Notes under the pieces: model-generated
Databases searched by the model: none
Told to the model about the DNA's origin: nothing
Seen by the model: the letters and a program-made list of their open reading frames with translations, nothing else
Program-made: the position numbers and the translations under genes
Shown: positions 7,196 to 16,700 of the stretch, piece after piece
How the letters are laid out: the number at the start of each line of letters is the position of its first letter
Position numbering within the stretch: the first letter of the stretch is position 1
Assembly (NCBI RefSeq): GCF_026008495.1
Contig: NZ_BQUN01000112.1
Coordinates: forward strand, 198,545 to 234,190
Reading direction: 5' to 3'
DNA: 35,646 nt
DNA from: Streptomyces sp. A012304
GTDB taxonomy: Bacteria > Actinomycetota > Actinomycetes > Streptomycetales > Streptomycetaceae

Positions 7196-8975
7196 AAAGA
7201 GCCGACTGTGGAGAGGTGATTTCGGCAGGCACCCCTCCCCACGCCGCCGCGCACAGCCCCCGCTCCACCTCAGCCGTGTACACGGCCGCCGCCAGCCAGG
7301 CGCGGGCGAAGCGGTCGGTGTCCGCGGGGAGCAGCCGGCCGAAGGCGTCCCGCGCCCGGTCCGCGGCGGCGGCGTGCAACTCGTCGAGAAGATCGCCCGC
7401 CGTGGCGAGGGCGAGGCGCCGCAGCCGGGCGCTGTCACCCGGCCCGCCGCCCGGGAGGGCCAGCACCCGGCGGCCCCCCGACACCGTCTGCTGGACCCGG
7501 CGACGCAGCAGGTGCAGCGGTGCCTCGTCCACCACGGACGCGACCGCGGCGGGCCGGGGAGCCGTCCCGGCGGGCAGGTCGGCGCGCTGGAGGCGGTCCA
7601 GGCCGAGGTCCACCCGGGCGGACGGATCGGTGGGGTGCTCGGTGGCGAGCAGCAGCGCGCGGGGCAGCGGCCCGGGTGCGAGACGCGCGACGATCCGCAG
7701 CCGGCTGCCCCGGGCACCGGCGAGGAGGCGCAGATTGTCCCGGTGGGGGAGGGCCGGGTGGTCGTGGGCCGCGGCCAGCCGCAGCGGCAGACCAGCGCAG
7801 TCGACGAGCAGACAGTCCCCCGTCGCCTCCCGGACCGTGCCGGTGAGAGTGACCTCGAGGAACAGCAGGTCATGACCGCCGTTCAGGGCACGTGCCACCT
7901 GTTCGGCCACGGGCACCGCCCACAGCCGGGCCGACGGCTCCTCGTACCAGGAGGAGCCGGACGCGCGGACCGCCCGCACCCCCGCTCCCGCGCCGAGGCG
8001 GCCCGTGGGGGAGACGGTGGCGCCGGCCACCGCGAGGCCCGCCCGCGACAGTTCACGATGGCTCAGGGAGGTGTCGCCCATCCGCACGGCCCGGTCGGCG
8101 GCGCCGGTCGCCCGGCCCGGTCCCCCCGGTGCCACGTCCGAGACCGTGTAGAGGCGGCCGTCGGCGTCGGCGGTCCAGGTGACCGCTCCCGCGTACCCGG
8201 TCGCCGTGAGCACGGGCTCGGAGAACAGCCCGTACAGGCGCAGGGAACCGTCCGGGCGGTACGGCTGCCGTGCCGTGCCGCGCAACCCGGCGAGCTCCGC
8301 TCCGGCGGCGCCCGGCAGGCGGTGGGCGACGCCCAGGACCTCACGGAAGGCGCCGGTGAGGTCGGCGAGACGGTACCCGGGGTCGGCGGAGCGGGCCGCG
8401 CGCACCCCGGTGACCACGGAGACCGCCGCGCCGGACGCCCGGTGCAGGCCGGCCAGGCGCGCGGTGTGCGCGGCGCGCAGCAGCTCCGCCTGGAGCACGG
8501 CCCCGGCTCCGGCCGTGCCCGCCTCGAGCACGGCCGCCGCAGCGTCGAACACCACACGGGCGGCGGCGCGTTGTGCGGCGTCGGCGGTCTCCGCCTCCGC
8601 CTCTTCGGCTCCTTGCGTCCCTTCCGGTTCGGCCGTCGCCCCTTCCCCGGCGCCGGTCGGGTCGGCGGCGGGGGCGGCGGGCGGGTCGTCGGCGACCGGC
8701 GCGGCCGAGGCCGCCGCCGCGCGGTGCAGACAGTCGGGGGCCAGCAGACACCCGCAGCGGATGGCGTCGGTGCTGGTCACCGTGCCGTCCGGGGCGTGCA
8801 GATGGAGGTCGGTGTCGTCGTCGACGGCGATCCGTACGGTGTCGCCGTCGCGGACCGCCGGACGCGCCGCGAGTTTCGCGATCCCCGCGTCCAGCCGCTT
8901 GCGCAGCCGGGGCGAGAGCGCCTCGACGAGTTCGGCGGTCACCGACGGGGCGACCGGAGGCAGCTCCGGGCTCAT
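7194..8975 (-). CDS. SWIM zinc-finger domain protein (YehQ-like), last gene of the MoxR operon
   Basis: A 593-residue protein with a SWIM-type zinc finger near the N-terminus: C74 and C76 (CGC), then C82 and H84 (CLH), exactly the CxC-xn-CxH pattern. SWIM domains bind nucleic acid or protein. An Ala/Glu/Pro-rich linker (about 88-130) follows, then a long domain I cannot assign beyond resemblance in layout to E. coli YehQ-type proteins. Start ATG 8975 overlaps the stop of the preceding gene as ATGA, so translation is probably coupled. The stop is TAG at 7194. It is the fifth and last gene of the DUF4132/1670-aa/MoxR/DUF5682-VWA/SWIM unit. Within that unit it may be the substrate or nucleic-acid adaptor, which is inference only. 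Confidence 0.85.
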   Translation of the reverse strand: MSPELPPVAPSVTAELVEALSPRLRKRLDAGIAKLAARPAVRDGDTVRIAVDDDTDLHLHAPDGTVTSTDAIRCGCLLAPDCLHRAAAASAAPVADDPPAAPAADPTGAGEGATAEPEGTQGAEEAEAETADAAQRAAARVVFDAAAAVLEAGTAGAGAVLQAELLRAAHTARLAGLHRASGAAVSVVTGVRAARSADPGYRLADLTGAFREVLGVAHRLPGAAGAELAGLRGTARQPYRPDGSLRLYGLFSEPVLTATGYAGAVTWTADADGRLYTVSDVAPGGPGRATGAADRAVRMGDTSLSHRELSRAGLAVAGATVSPTGRLGAGAGVRAVRASGSSWYEEPSARLWAVPVAEQVARALNGGHDLLFLEVTLTGTVREATGDCLLVDCAGLPLRLAAAHDHPALPHRDNLRLLAGARGSRLRIVARLAPGPLPRALLLATEHPTDPSARVDLGLDRLQRADLPAGTAPRPAAVASVVDEAPLHLLRRRVQQTVSGGRRVLALPGGGPGDSARLRRLALATAGDLLDELHAAAADRARDAFGRLLPADTDRFARAWLAAAVYTAEVERGLCAAAWGGVPAEITSPQSAL

Positions 8976-11900
8976 GCGATCTTCTCCCCTACCCAGCGGG
9001 CGAGTTCGAGCGGACTGAGGGCGGCGACGGGCATGCCCGCGGCGACGAGCTGACCCGCGACCCCCGTGGAGTAGCGGGGCCGTCCGGTGTCGTCGAGGCT
9101 CGCGCAGCCCAGGACATGGCAGCCCGCCCCGACCAGCGCGCGGACCTCCGCGAGGAGCCCGCCGAGCGGATAGCCCTCCTCGAAGTCGCTGACGACCACG
9201 ACGAGCGTGCGCGACGGCACGGTCACCAGCTCCCGCGCGTGCCGCAACCCCGCCGCGATGTGAGTGCCGCCGCCCACGCTGACCTCCAGCAGCAGCGACA
9301 GCGGGTCCTCGACATGCCCCGTGAGGTCGATGACCTTCGTGGAGAACGCCAGGAAGTGCGTGGACAGCGTCGGCACCCCGGCCAGCACGGAGGCGGTCAG
9401 CGCCGCCCAGACCGTGGACGCCTCCATCGACCCCGACACGTCCGTGACCAGGATCAGCCGCCAGTCGGCGGCCCGCCGCGCACGGGTACGGAACACCGGC
9501 CGCTCGGGGATCACCTGGACCGTGCCGTCCGGGCCGACGCGGGCGGTCGCCAGGTTGGCCCGCAGTGTGCGGGGCAGGTCGAGTCCCCCTCCGGGGCGGC
9601 GGCTGGGACGCGGCACGGTCGTGCCGTGCAGGGCGGGACGCAGCCGGGTGGCGAGCTGCCGGGCCAGCGCGTCCACCAGCCGCCGCACCAGCGGGCGCAG
9701 CGCCGCCAGCCGGGACTCGGGCAGCCCGCCCGCGTGCCGCAGCACCGTGCGCAGCAGGTCGACCGACGGCCGCACACTGTCCGCGTCCAGCTCGGCGAGG
9801 ACGTCCTTGCGGCCCGACGCGGCGGCCGCCGCCAGCACCTCCTCCCGGATGCCCGGACCGAACAGCGCGGCCAGTTCCTGCGACCACTCCCGCACCCCGG
9901 GATAGGCCGGCTCCCGGCCGCCGCCCGAGCCGCCCGCCATGTCGCCCCGGCTGCCCTCCCCGCGCCCGCTGCCGTACAGCTCGTCCAGCGCGGTCGCCAA
10001 CGGGGCGGCGGAGGAGGCCAGTCGATCCCTGCGACGGCCCAGCACGAGGCGCCAGCGGTCGGCCGGGGCCAGCAGGTGACCCGCGGCGGATCCGGGGGCG
10101 GCGCTCTCCTCGGTGACGCCCGTCCCGCAACCGCCCGGCGCGGGCAGCAGACCCAGTGACCGCAGGGTGGCGCGGGCGGCGAGGTCCGCCGCGGTCCAGG
10201 CGGCGAGCGCGGCCGGGTCGACCCCGCCGGTGTCGGCGACGTACGACGTGTCGAGGCGTTCCTCGACGGCCGCGAGGAGCCGGTCGCGGGCCGCTGGGCT
10301 CAGCGTGTCGAAGCCGCCCCGCAGTGCGGGAAGCCGGTCGAGGAACTCCCGGTCGGGCAGCTCCGCGACCCGGTCGAGCAGGGGCTCCAGCGCGGGCGGC
10401 GCCGCCTCCAGCAGCGGGCCCGCGGCGGTCAGCAGCCCGCAGAGCCGGGCGGTCAGCTCCGCGCGCGAGTCGGGATCGGCGGCCCCGTCGACCCAGGAGG
10501 CCACCCGGGCACCGAAGACCCGCGCCTCCTCCTGCCCGAGCAGCACCCGGACGGCCCCCGCGGCGCCGCGCATCAGCGGCGAGCCGTCGGCGGCCAGCCG
10601 GGCCAGCGCGTCGGTGAGCCGGATCCCGCCCAGCAGATCCGCCCGGTGGGCGAGTTCCAGCAGGGCCTGGGCGTCGGCGGGATCCTCCGACCCGGTCAGC
10701 CCGTCCACCTGCCGCACCGCGGCCGCCGTGAGCAGCTCGGCCACGGCCGCCGCGCGGGCCGTGCGCTGCTCGTCGGCGCCCAGCCCCGGCACATGACCGG
10801 CCCGCAGCCGGTCCAACAGGGCGAGGCCGGTCAGCAATTCGGGAAGTGTCCCGGCCGGCGGCAGGACCTCGCCGACCTCGTCCAGCCGCTCGTCCGCGAG
10901 CCCGGGCAGGCCGCACTCCGCCGCCCGCGCGAGCCCCGCCAATGCCTGCGCGGCCGTCGGCCCGCCCTCGTCCCGCTCCGCCCGCCGACGTTCGCGCAGC
11001 GTCCCCTCCGCCGCCTGCGCCGGGGTGACCCCGCGCACGCCGGCCGCGGTCAGCATGGCCGCCGTGGCGGGCGTCCAGCGCACCTCCCACCGCGAGGTGA
11101 GCGCCTCCGCGCCGCCCGCGCCGACGACCTCCTTCTCCTCCGCGTACGGCACCCCGCACACCGTGAGCCGGCGCAGCAACAGCTCACGACGCCGGTCGAG
11201 GTCGGACCGCAGCGGGTCCAGCCGCAGATCCCGGGACGCGCCCGAGCCGCTCGCCTCCGGGCCGGGCAGCCCCAGCGCCGCGGTCTGCGCCTCCACCGCC
11301 GGAGCGAGCCCACTGCGCGGCGCGCCGGGAGCCGGGCTCCCGGCGCGGGTGCCGACGAGTACCCGCTCCATCGCCCGCGCCACGGCCCGCCCCCGCCCGT
11401 ACGGCTCGCCCTGCGCGAGGACCGTCTGCACGGCCTCCACCAGCTCGCCCCGGCCCGCCGCGGGCAGCCCCCGCAGCCGGGCGAGGTCCGAGGCGAGCCG
11501 GCTGATCTCCCGCGCGTCGGCCGGCCCCGACGGGTGCCCGAGGGACCGCAGCTGCGCGCACACCTCGACGGCCGCCCGGGTCAGTGCCTCCTCCAGGGCG
11601 GCCGGGTCGCCCGCCGCCCGCAGGACCATGTCCTGCCACTCCGGGTCCCGGATTCCCGCCGGATAACCGGAGCGCTCGTCGAGCAGGGCGTAGGTGTAGG
11701 GGATCAGCGAGGTCGTCCAGGTGGCAGCCGTCCCGTCCGTGGCGGGTTCCGCCTCGTCGCCGACGGTGGGACCCACCAGCGCCGGCGCGTGGAAGGCGCC
11801 GACCACGACGGCCGCCCGCTGCCCTCGCGCGGTGGCCTCGGCCGTCCGGGCCCGCATCCACCGCTCGCGCCGCAGGTCCAGCTCGGGCACCCGGCCCGAC

Positions 11901-12496
11901 ACGACCGCGTCCTCGCGCAGCGCCCACCCGGTGAGCAGCGCCGCCCGGCGCAGCGCCTCGGGCGGGGACCCCGGCGCGGTGGCCTCGACGAGCCGGTCCC
12001 ACAGGTCGTCCCCGGCCCGGCCCGTCAGGCGTGCCCGGAGCACGGTCGTGAGGCCAGGACCGCCCACGCCCCCCGGCTCGGCCCGCCTCCCCTCGCCCCA
12101 CGCCCGGTCCGCCAGCGGCAGATCGCAGGCGACCATCGGCACACCCCGCCGGGCCGCCCAGCGCACGGCGGCCAGCTCGGGCGAGAAGTCGGCGAACGGG
12201 TAGAACGCCGGCCCCTGACCGCCGCCGCCGTCCCCGGGCGCGGCGGCGAGCGCCACCGGGGCCCGGGTCTCCTCGTGCCCGAGCCAGGGCAGCCAGTCCT
12301 GCATCTCGGCCGGCAGCTCCACGAGCAGCACGTCCGGCTTCGCCTCGTCCAGCAGCGCCGGCACGGCCGCCGCCAGGGAGGGCGCGTGGTGCCGTACGCC
12401 GATGAGGTACGGCGCCGTGGGATCGGTCAGGGCGGCGAGGGCCGCCTCGGGTGCCTCCGGGACACCGGGGGAGACACCGGCAGGGGAGAGGGACAC
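8972..12496 (-). CDS. DUF5682 protein fused in frame to a VWA (CoxE/YehP-like) domain
   Basis: A 1174-residue protein combining two genes that are separate in the E. coli yeh cluster (YehM-like and YehP-like). Residues 1 to about 800 are DUF5682. The N-terminus has IGVRHHAPS (H36, H37), PDVLLVELP (E60), then RERWMRAR and VVVGAFHAP (H236), a pattern recalling the TraB/ChaN metal-dependent hydrolase fold. From about 813 (DRWRLVLG, base 10060) it resembles a YehP-like VWA protein. The VWA domain (about 1005-1174) has an intact MIDAS: DVSGSM (D1019, S1021, S1023), T1078 in GGGTH, and D1104 in VVSDFEEGY. I see no stop and no usable start at the junction. Start GTG 12496 has GGAGGG 10 nt upstream, inside the end of the moxR gene (5-nt gap). 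VWA partners normally deliver or read substrates of MoxR ATPases. Confidence 0.88.
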   Translation of the reverse strand: MSLSPAGVSPGVPEAPEAALAALTDPTAPYLIGVRHHAPSLAAAVPALLDEAKPDVLLVELPAEMQDWLPWLGHEETRAPVALAAAPGDGGGGQGPAFYPFADFSPELAAVRWAARRGVPMVACDLPLADRAWGEGRRAEPGGVGGPGLTTVLRARLTGRAGDDLWDRLVEATAPGSPPEALRRAALLTGWALREDAVVSGRVPELDLRRERWMRARTAEATARGQRAAVVVGAFHAPALVGPTVGDEAEPATDGTAATWTTSLIPYTYALLDERSGYPAGIRDPEWQDMVLRAAGDPAALEEALTRAAVEVCAQLRSLGHPSGPADAREISRLASDLARLRGLPAAGRGELVEAVQTVLAQGEPYGRGRAVARAMERVLVGTRAGSPAPGAPRSGLAPAVEAQTAALGLPGPEASGSGASRDLRLDPLRSDLDRRRELLLRRLTVCGVPYAEEKEVVGAGGAEALTSRWEVRWTPATAAMLTAAGVRGVTPAQAAEGTLRERRRAERDEGGPTAAQALAGLARAAECGLPGLADERLDEVGEVLPPAGTLPELLTGLALLDRLRAGHVPGLGADEQRTARAAAVAELLTAAAVRQVDGLTGSEDPADAQALLELAHRADLLGGIRLTDALARLAADGSPLMRGAAGAVRVLLGQEEARVFGARVASWVDGAADPDSRAELTARLCGLLTAAGPLLEAAPPALEPLLDRVAELPDREFLDRLPALRGGFDTLSPAARDRLLAAVEERLDTSYVADTGGVDPAALAAWTAADLAARATLRSLGLLPAPGGCGTGVTEESAAPGSAAGHLLAPADRWRLVLGRRRDRLASSAAPLATALDELYGSGRGEGSRGDMAGGSGGGREPAYPGVREWSQELAALFGPGIREEVLAAAAASGRKDVLAELDADSVRPSVDLLRTVLRHAGGLPESRLAALRPLVRRLVDALARQLATRLRPALHGTTVPRPSRRPGGGLDLPRTLRANLATARVGPDGTVQVIPERPVFRTRARRAADWRLILVTDVSGSMEASTVWAALTASVLAGVPTLSTHFLAFSTKVIDLTGHVEDPLSLLLEVSVGGGTHIAAGLRHARELVTVPSRTLVVVVSDFEEGYPLGGLLAEVRALVGAGCHVLGCASLDDTGRPRYSTGVAGQLVAAGMPVAALSPLELARWVGEKIA

Positions 12497-12501
12497 GGTC
12501 G

Positions 12502-13719
12502 TCAGCCCTCCAGGACCGTGCGCAGGTCCCACAGGGTGCGCCAGGTGGCGGACCCCTGCTCCGCGCGGCGCCGCACGGGACCGTCCCAGTAGCCGCGCAG
12601 CCGGGCCGCGTCGGCCGGGTCGTCCTTGCGCACGACGCCCAGCAGGTGCCCCGGGAGCAGACCGAGCACGTCCCGGTCGCCCGGGAAGTACGCCGCCGCG
12701 AGGGCCAGCGCGCCCGCGACGGACACCGCTTCCGCGGTGCTCATCACCGTGGACGGCCGCTCCACCTCCCAGCCCTCCGCCGACCGGCCCTCGCGCAGGT
12801 CCCGGAAGGCGGTCACCAGGGCCTCCAGCACGGCGTCGTCGACCTGGAACGGCGCCCCGGCCCGCTCGACCGACGCCCGCGCCTGGCCGCGCACCAGCGC
12901 GGTCTCCGCGTCGAGGTCCGGGATGGGGCCGACCGTCTCGAAGTTGAAGCGGCGCTTGAGGGCCGCGGACATCTCCGAGACGCCCTTGTCGCGCAGGTTG
13001 GCGGTGGCGATGAGGTTGAAGCCGGGCGCGGCGTGCGCCAGGGCGTCGTCGGTGCCGGCCAGTTCCGGCACGGCGATGCGCCGCTCGGAGAGCAACGACA
13101 CCAGCGCGTCCTGCACCTCCGGCAGACAGCGGGTGACCTCCTCGACCCGGGCGATGGCGCCCCGGCGCATGGCGGTCAGCACCGGCGACGGCACCAGCGC
13201 CTGTCGGCTGGGGCCCTGCGCCAGCAGCAGGGCGTAGTTCCAGCCGTACTTGAGCTGGTCCTCGGTGGTGCCCGCGGTGCCCTGCACGACCAGGCCGCTG
13301 GTGCCGCACACGGCCGCGGAGAGCAGCTCCGACAGCATGGACTTGGCGGTGCCCGGCTCGCCCACGAGCAGCAGACCGCGCTCGCCCGCGAGGGTCACCA
13401 CGCACCGCTCGACCAGCGCCCGGTCGCCCACGAACTTGCCCTCCACGACGAGGCGGCGCGGCACCCCGTCGGGCACCTCGGCGCCGTCGGGCAGCTTCAG
13501 CGCCCGGCCGTCGCTGCCCATCACGAACGTGACGACCGCGCGCGGGGTGAGCCGCCAGGCGGGCGGGCGCGGCCCGTCGTCGTAGGCGGCGAGGAAGGCC
13601 AGTTCGACGGCGTGCCGGTCCTCGGGCGGGACGACCTGGCGGGCCGGTCCGGTCGGTTCGGGGACGAGGGTGGTGGTCATCGGTGTGCGTTCTTCCGGGT
13701 CGGGCGGGAGGGTGGTCAT
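12502..13719 (-). CDS. MoxR-family AAA+ ATPase (YehL-like)
   Basis: A 405-residue MoxR ATPase, the motor of the operon. Walker A is GEPGTAKS (120-127), sensor 1 lies in LIATANLRDKG (N241), and the arginine-finger segment is ALKRRFNFE (R256/R257). The Walker B segment reads AIARVEEVTR (188-197) where MoxR proteins usually have a hydrophobic run ending in DE. The Asp is therefore replaced (VEE) while the catalytic Glu is kept; this may be a subfamily trait. MoxR proteins work with VWA proteins in chaperone-like maturation or metal insertion. Start ATG 13719 overlaps the upstream stop as ATGA; an internal ATG at 13680 (392 residues) is the alternative. Confidence 0.92.
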   Translation of the reverse strand: MTTLPPDPEERTPMTTTLVPEPTGPARQVVPPEDRHAVELAFLAAYDDGPRPPAWRLTPRAVVTFVMGSDGRALKLPDGAEVPDGVPRRLVVEGKFVGDRALVERCVVTLAGERGLLLVGEPGTAKSMLSELLSAAVCGTSGLVVQGTAGTTEDQLKYGWNYALLLAQGPSRQALVPSPVLTAMRRGAIARVEEVTRCLPEVQDALVSLLSERRIAVPELAGTDDALAHAAPGFNLIATANLRDKGVSEMSAALKRRFNFETVGPIPDLDAETALVRGQARASVERAGAPFQVDDAVLEALVTAFRDLREGRSAEGWEVERPSTVMSTAEAVSVAGALALAAAYFPGDRDVLGLLPGHLLGVVRKDDPADAARLRGYWDGPVRRRAEQGSATWRTLWDLRTVLEG

Positions 13720-16700
13720 CGGCGGCGGCCCTTGCGGGTCGCGCGGGTGGTGAGTTCCTCGTAGGCCGGGGTGTCGCCCGCGCGGACGCGGTCCCAGGCG
13801 CGGGCGAACAGCTCGGGCACCGGCACCGGCGGCACGGCCCGGGTGTGGTCGCGGAGCGGGTAGAGGCCTTCCTTCCAGACCTCCACCGGCAGCGCGGGAG
13901 CCTTGAAGTCGTACCAGCCGCACGGCAGGAAGAGGGTGCGTCCGGCGCGCGGCCGCTTGGCCTCGACGACCAGGCCGGTCGCCGCCAGCTCGGTCCGCGC
14001 CTTCTTCAGCCGGGCCGGCTTCCAGCCGGTCCAGCGGGCGCAGTTGCGGTCTGTCGGGTCGGGCAGGGCAAGCAACTGGAGGTAGAGCGCCGCCGCGTCC
14101 TCGCCCATGCCGTGTTCCCGGGCGACTTCGGCGACCAGCTCCGGCGCGCTGACGGTCGGGTCCTGGGCGTGCCCGGCGGGTGCGCCGGGGCCGGCGCCGG
14201 CGGCGACCGCGCGGGCGAGGTCCTCGCCGAGGAGCGTCCGCAGCGCCCGCAGTCCGAAGCCGCGGCCGGGCGCGACCAGTCCCTCGACGAGCCCGAACAC
14301 GGCGTCGTCCGGCCCCGTGAGCCCGGCCGGGCGCAGCAGCACGGTTTCCTGGTCCTGGTACCAGGGGCGCAGGACCAGCGCCTCGCCCAGCCGGGTCATG
14401 CCGTCCGCGTCGGCACCTCCGGTGGCGGGCAGCCCGTAGGCCTTGCGCAGCCCGGCCGCGGTCGTGCCCTTCTCCGCCCACGAGATGTCGAGGTCGAGCA
14501 GCAGCCCCGGGTCGGTGAGCCGGCGGCGCACCGCGGCGAGGCTCTCGGGCAGCGTGTCGCGCAGCGGGTGCCCGTACGGCAGGGAGTAGGCGAGCCCGGC
14601 CAGCGCGCCGACGGCATGCGCCATCCCGTACCGTCCGGGCAGGGCGCGGGGGTCCTCCGCGACCAGGTTGCCGTCCTTGTCGGGACGCTGGACCGTGGTG
14701 CGGCTGATCCACGGGGTGCGACGCGGGTTGAGGATCTCCTCGGCGGAGCCCAGGGGCGTGGTGCCCAGGCAGAGGTTGCCGAGGAGGTCCTCGGGCAGCC
14801 GGACCACGCCGCCGAGCCGCTCCTCCCACACCCGGCCCGCCGCGCCCGTGTCCGGACCGGACGTCCACAGGTCCGCGGGGTTCTCGGGCAGCAGCGCGCC
14901 GACGAGCGCCGCCCGGTCGTCGGCGCCGAGCGAGGCCAGCAGGGCGTCCCCGACCTCCTTCTGCCGCGGCTTCAGCCCGGTGGCGGCGATCACCTCGTCG
15001 GTGAGCCGCTCCGGCCGGCCGGCGAGCAGCAGGGCCGCCTGGAGCGGGCCCGTCCCGCCACGGGTGGCGGCGGCGAGCACCTCGGGCGCCTCCGTCCGCC
15101 AGGGCGCGGCGCCCTTGTCCCGGACCAGCCGGGTCACGGCGGCGAGCGCGTCGGCGGGGAACACCGGCGGGTGCGCGGTCTCCCTCTCCAGCGTGAAGTG
15201 GGCGACGGCGCCGAACTCCCCGGCCGGATCGTGGTCCAGCGCCAGCCAGTTCACGCGCCCGGTGTGGTGGTCGACGTTCTGGCAGCCGAGGACGACGACG
15301 GTACGGCCCTCCCGGCGCAGCACCTGGCCGACGCGCTCCTGCTTGTCGTGCGGCTCGCTGAGCAGCACTTCGCGCAGCGCGGCCCCCGGTGCGGCCAGCG
15401 GCCCGTCCATGACCGCCTCGCACAGCAGGAGCAGCGCCTCCCGGTGCGCGTCGGTGACGGTCGGGGAGGCGGCCCGGTAGGCGAGCGGGCGCAGCACGTC
15501 CAGGACGGACGGCCACACCGGACCGATGCCCGGGACGGTGAAGTCCTCGCTGTGCCATCCGCCGGCGGCCCGGGTGAGCCGGGCGCTCGCGGACAGCGGC
15601 TTGCCATCGGCGGGCTTGCCGCCCAGCACGTGGTTCACCGCGCGGATCTGGCGCAGGATCGTGTACCGCGCACCGCTGCCCGCCCAGCCGTGCAGGTGGG
15701 CGAAGCCGTCCACGGCCTCGCGCACCGTCTGGTCGTCGCCGTGTTCGGGGCTGTAGTCGGCGAACATGCCCTCGGCGCGCCGCCGGTCCGCCGACGGCCG
15801 CTCCACCGGAGGCGCGGCGAAGGAGGCCGTCGACTCCGCGAGCCGCAGCACCGCGCGCACGAGGGAGGCGACACCGGTCAGCACGCCCGGCTCGGTGAGA
15901 CCGGGCAGCACCCGGGGGACCGCTTCGCGGACGAACTCCTCGGCGCTCGGCACGGCAGCGGCGGCGGTGGCGGCACCGCTCCCGGCGGCCTCCGCGGCAC
16001 CCACGGCCGCCGCCACCTGCTTCGCCCGCTCCGCCAGTGCCTCCCTTCCGGCCCGCAGCAGCTCCTCGGCCCGCTCGTCGCTCAGCGCGCGCAGGAGCGC
16101 CGAGGCGTCCTCGTCGCGCGGGCGCAGCGCGTGCCAGAAGGCGGTCGGCGGGACGAGCCGCGTACCGGCGGCGAACTCGCCGCCCCGCTCCAGCGTCGTC
16201 ACCCGGCCCAGCTCGCCCGTGCCGGAGTACAGGGCGACCTGCCGGTGCTGGGCGACGGCGAGGGGCTCCGCGCCTCCCGGCAGCCGCAGGGCACCGAGCA
16301 GCACGCCCGGGGCCCTGCCGTGCGGCGACGGCAGGGTGACGGTCCGGCCGTCCGGCGTGCCGGCGGTCGTACGGGCCTCGGCGCCCTCGCCCTCGGTGCG
16401 CACCCAGTGGCCCAGGACCGTGCCGTCCGTGCCGAACGGGCTGTCCTCCAGGCCGGGCTGGAGCGGCAGCACCACGCAGTGCTCCTGCCGCAGGGTCGCG
16501 CCCTCCTGGATGCCGGTGCGCAGGAACGCGGGCAGCGAGGCACGCCCGTGCGTGCCGGTGGCCGGGTCGTACTCCAGCCACACCTGCTGTCGCCCCTGCC
16601 GCCCCTGACGCCAGTACGAGGTGCCGTCGCCGAGGACGCGGCGGCCGGGCGGCAGGACCGTGTCGCCCGCGTGCAGGGCTCGTCCGCCGGTGGCGCGTCC

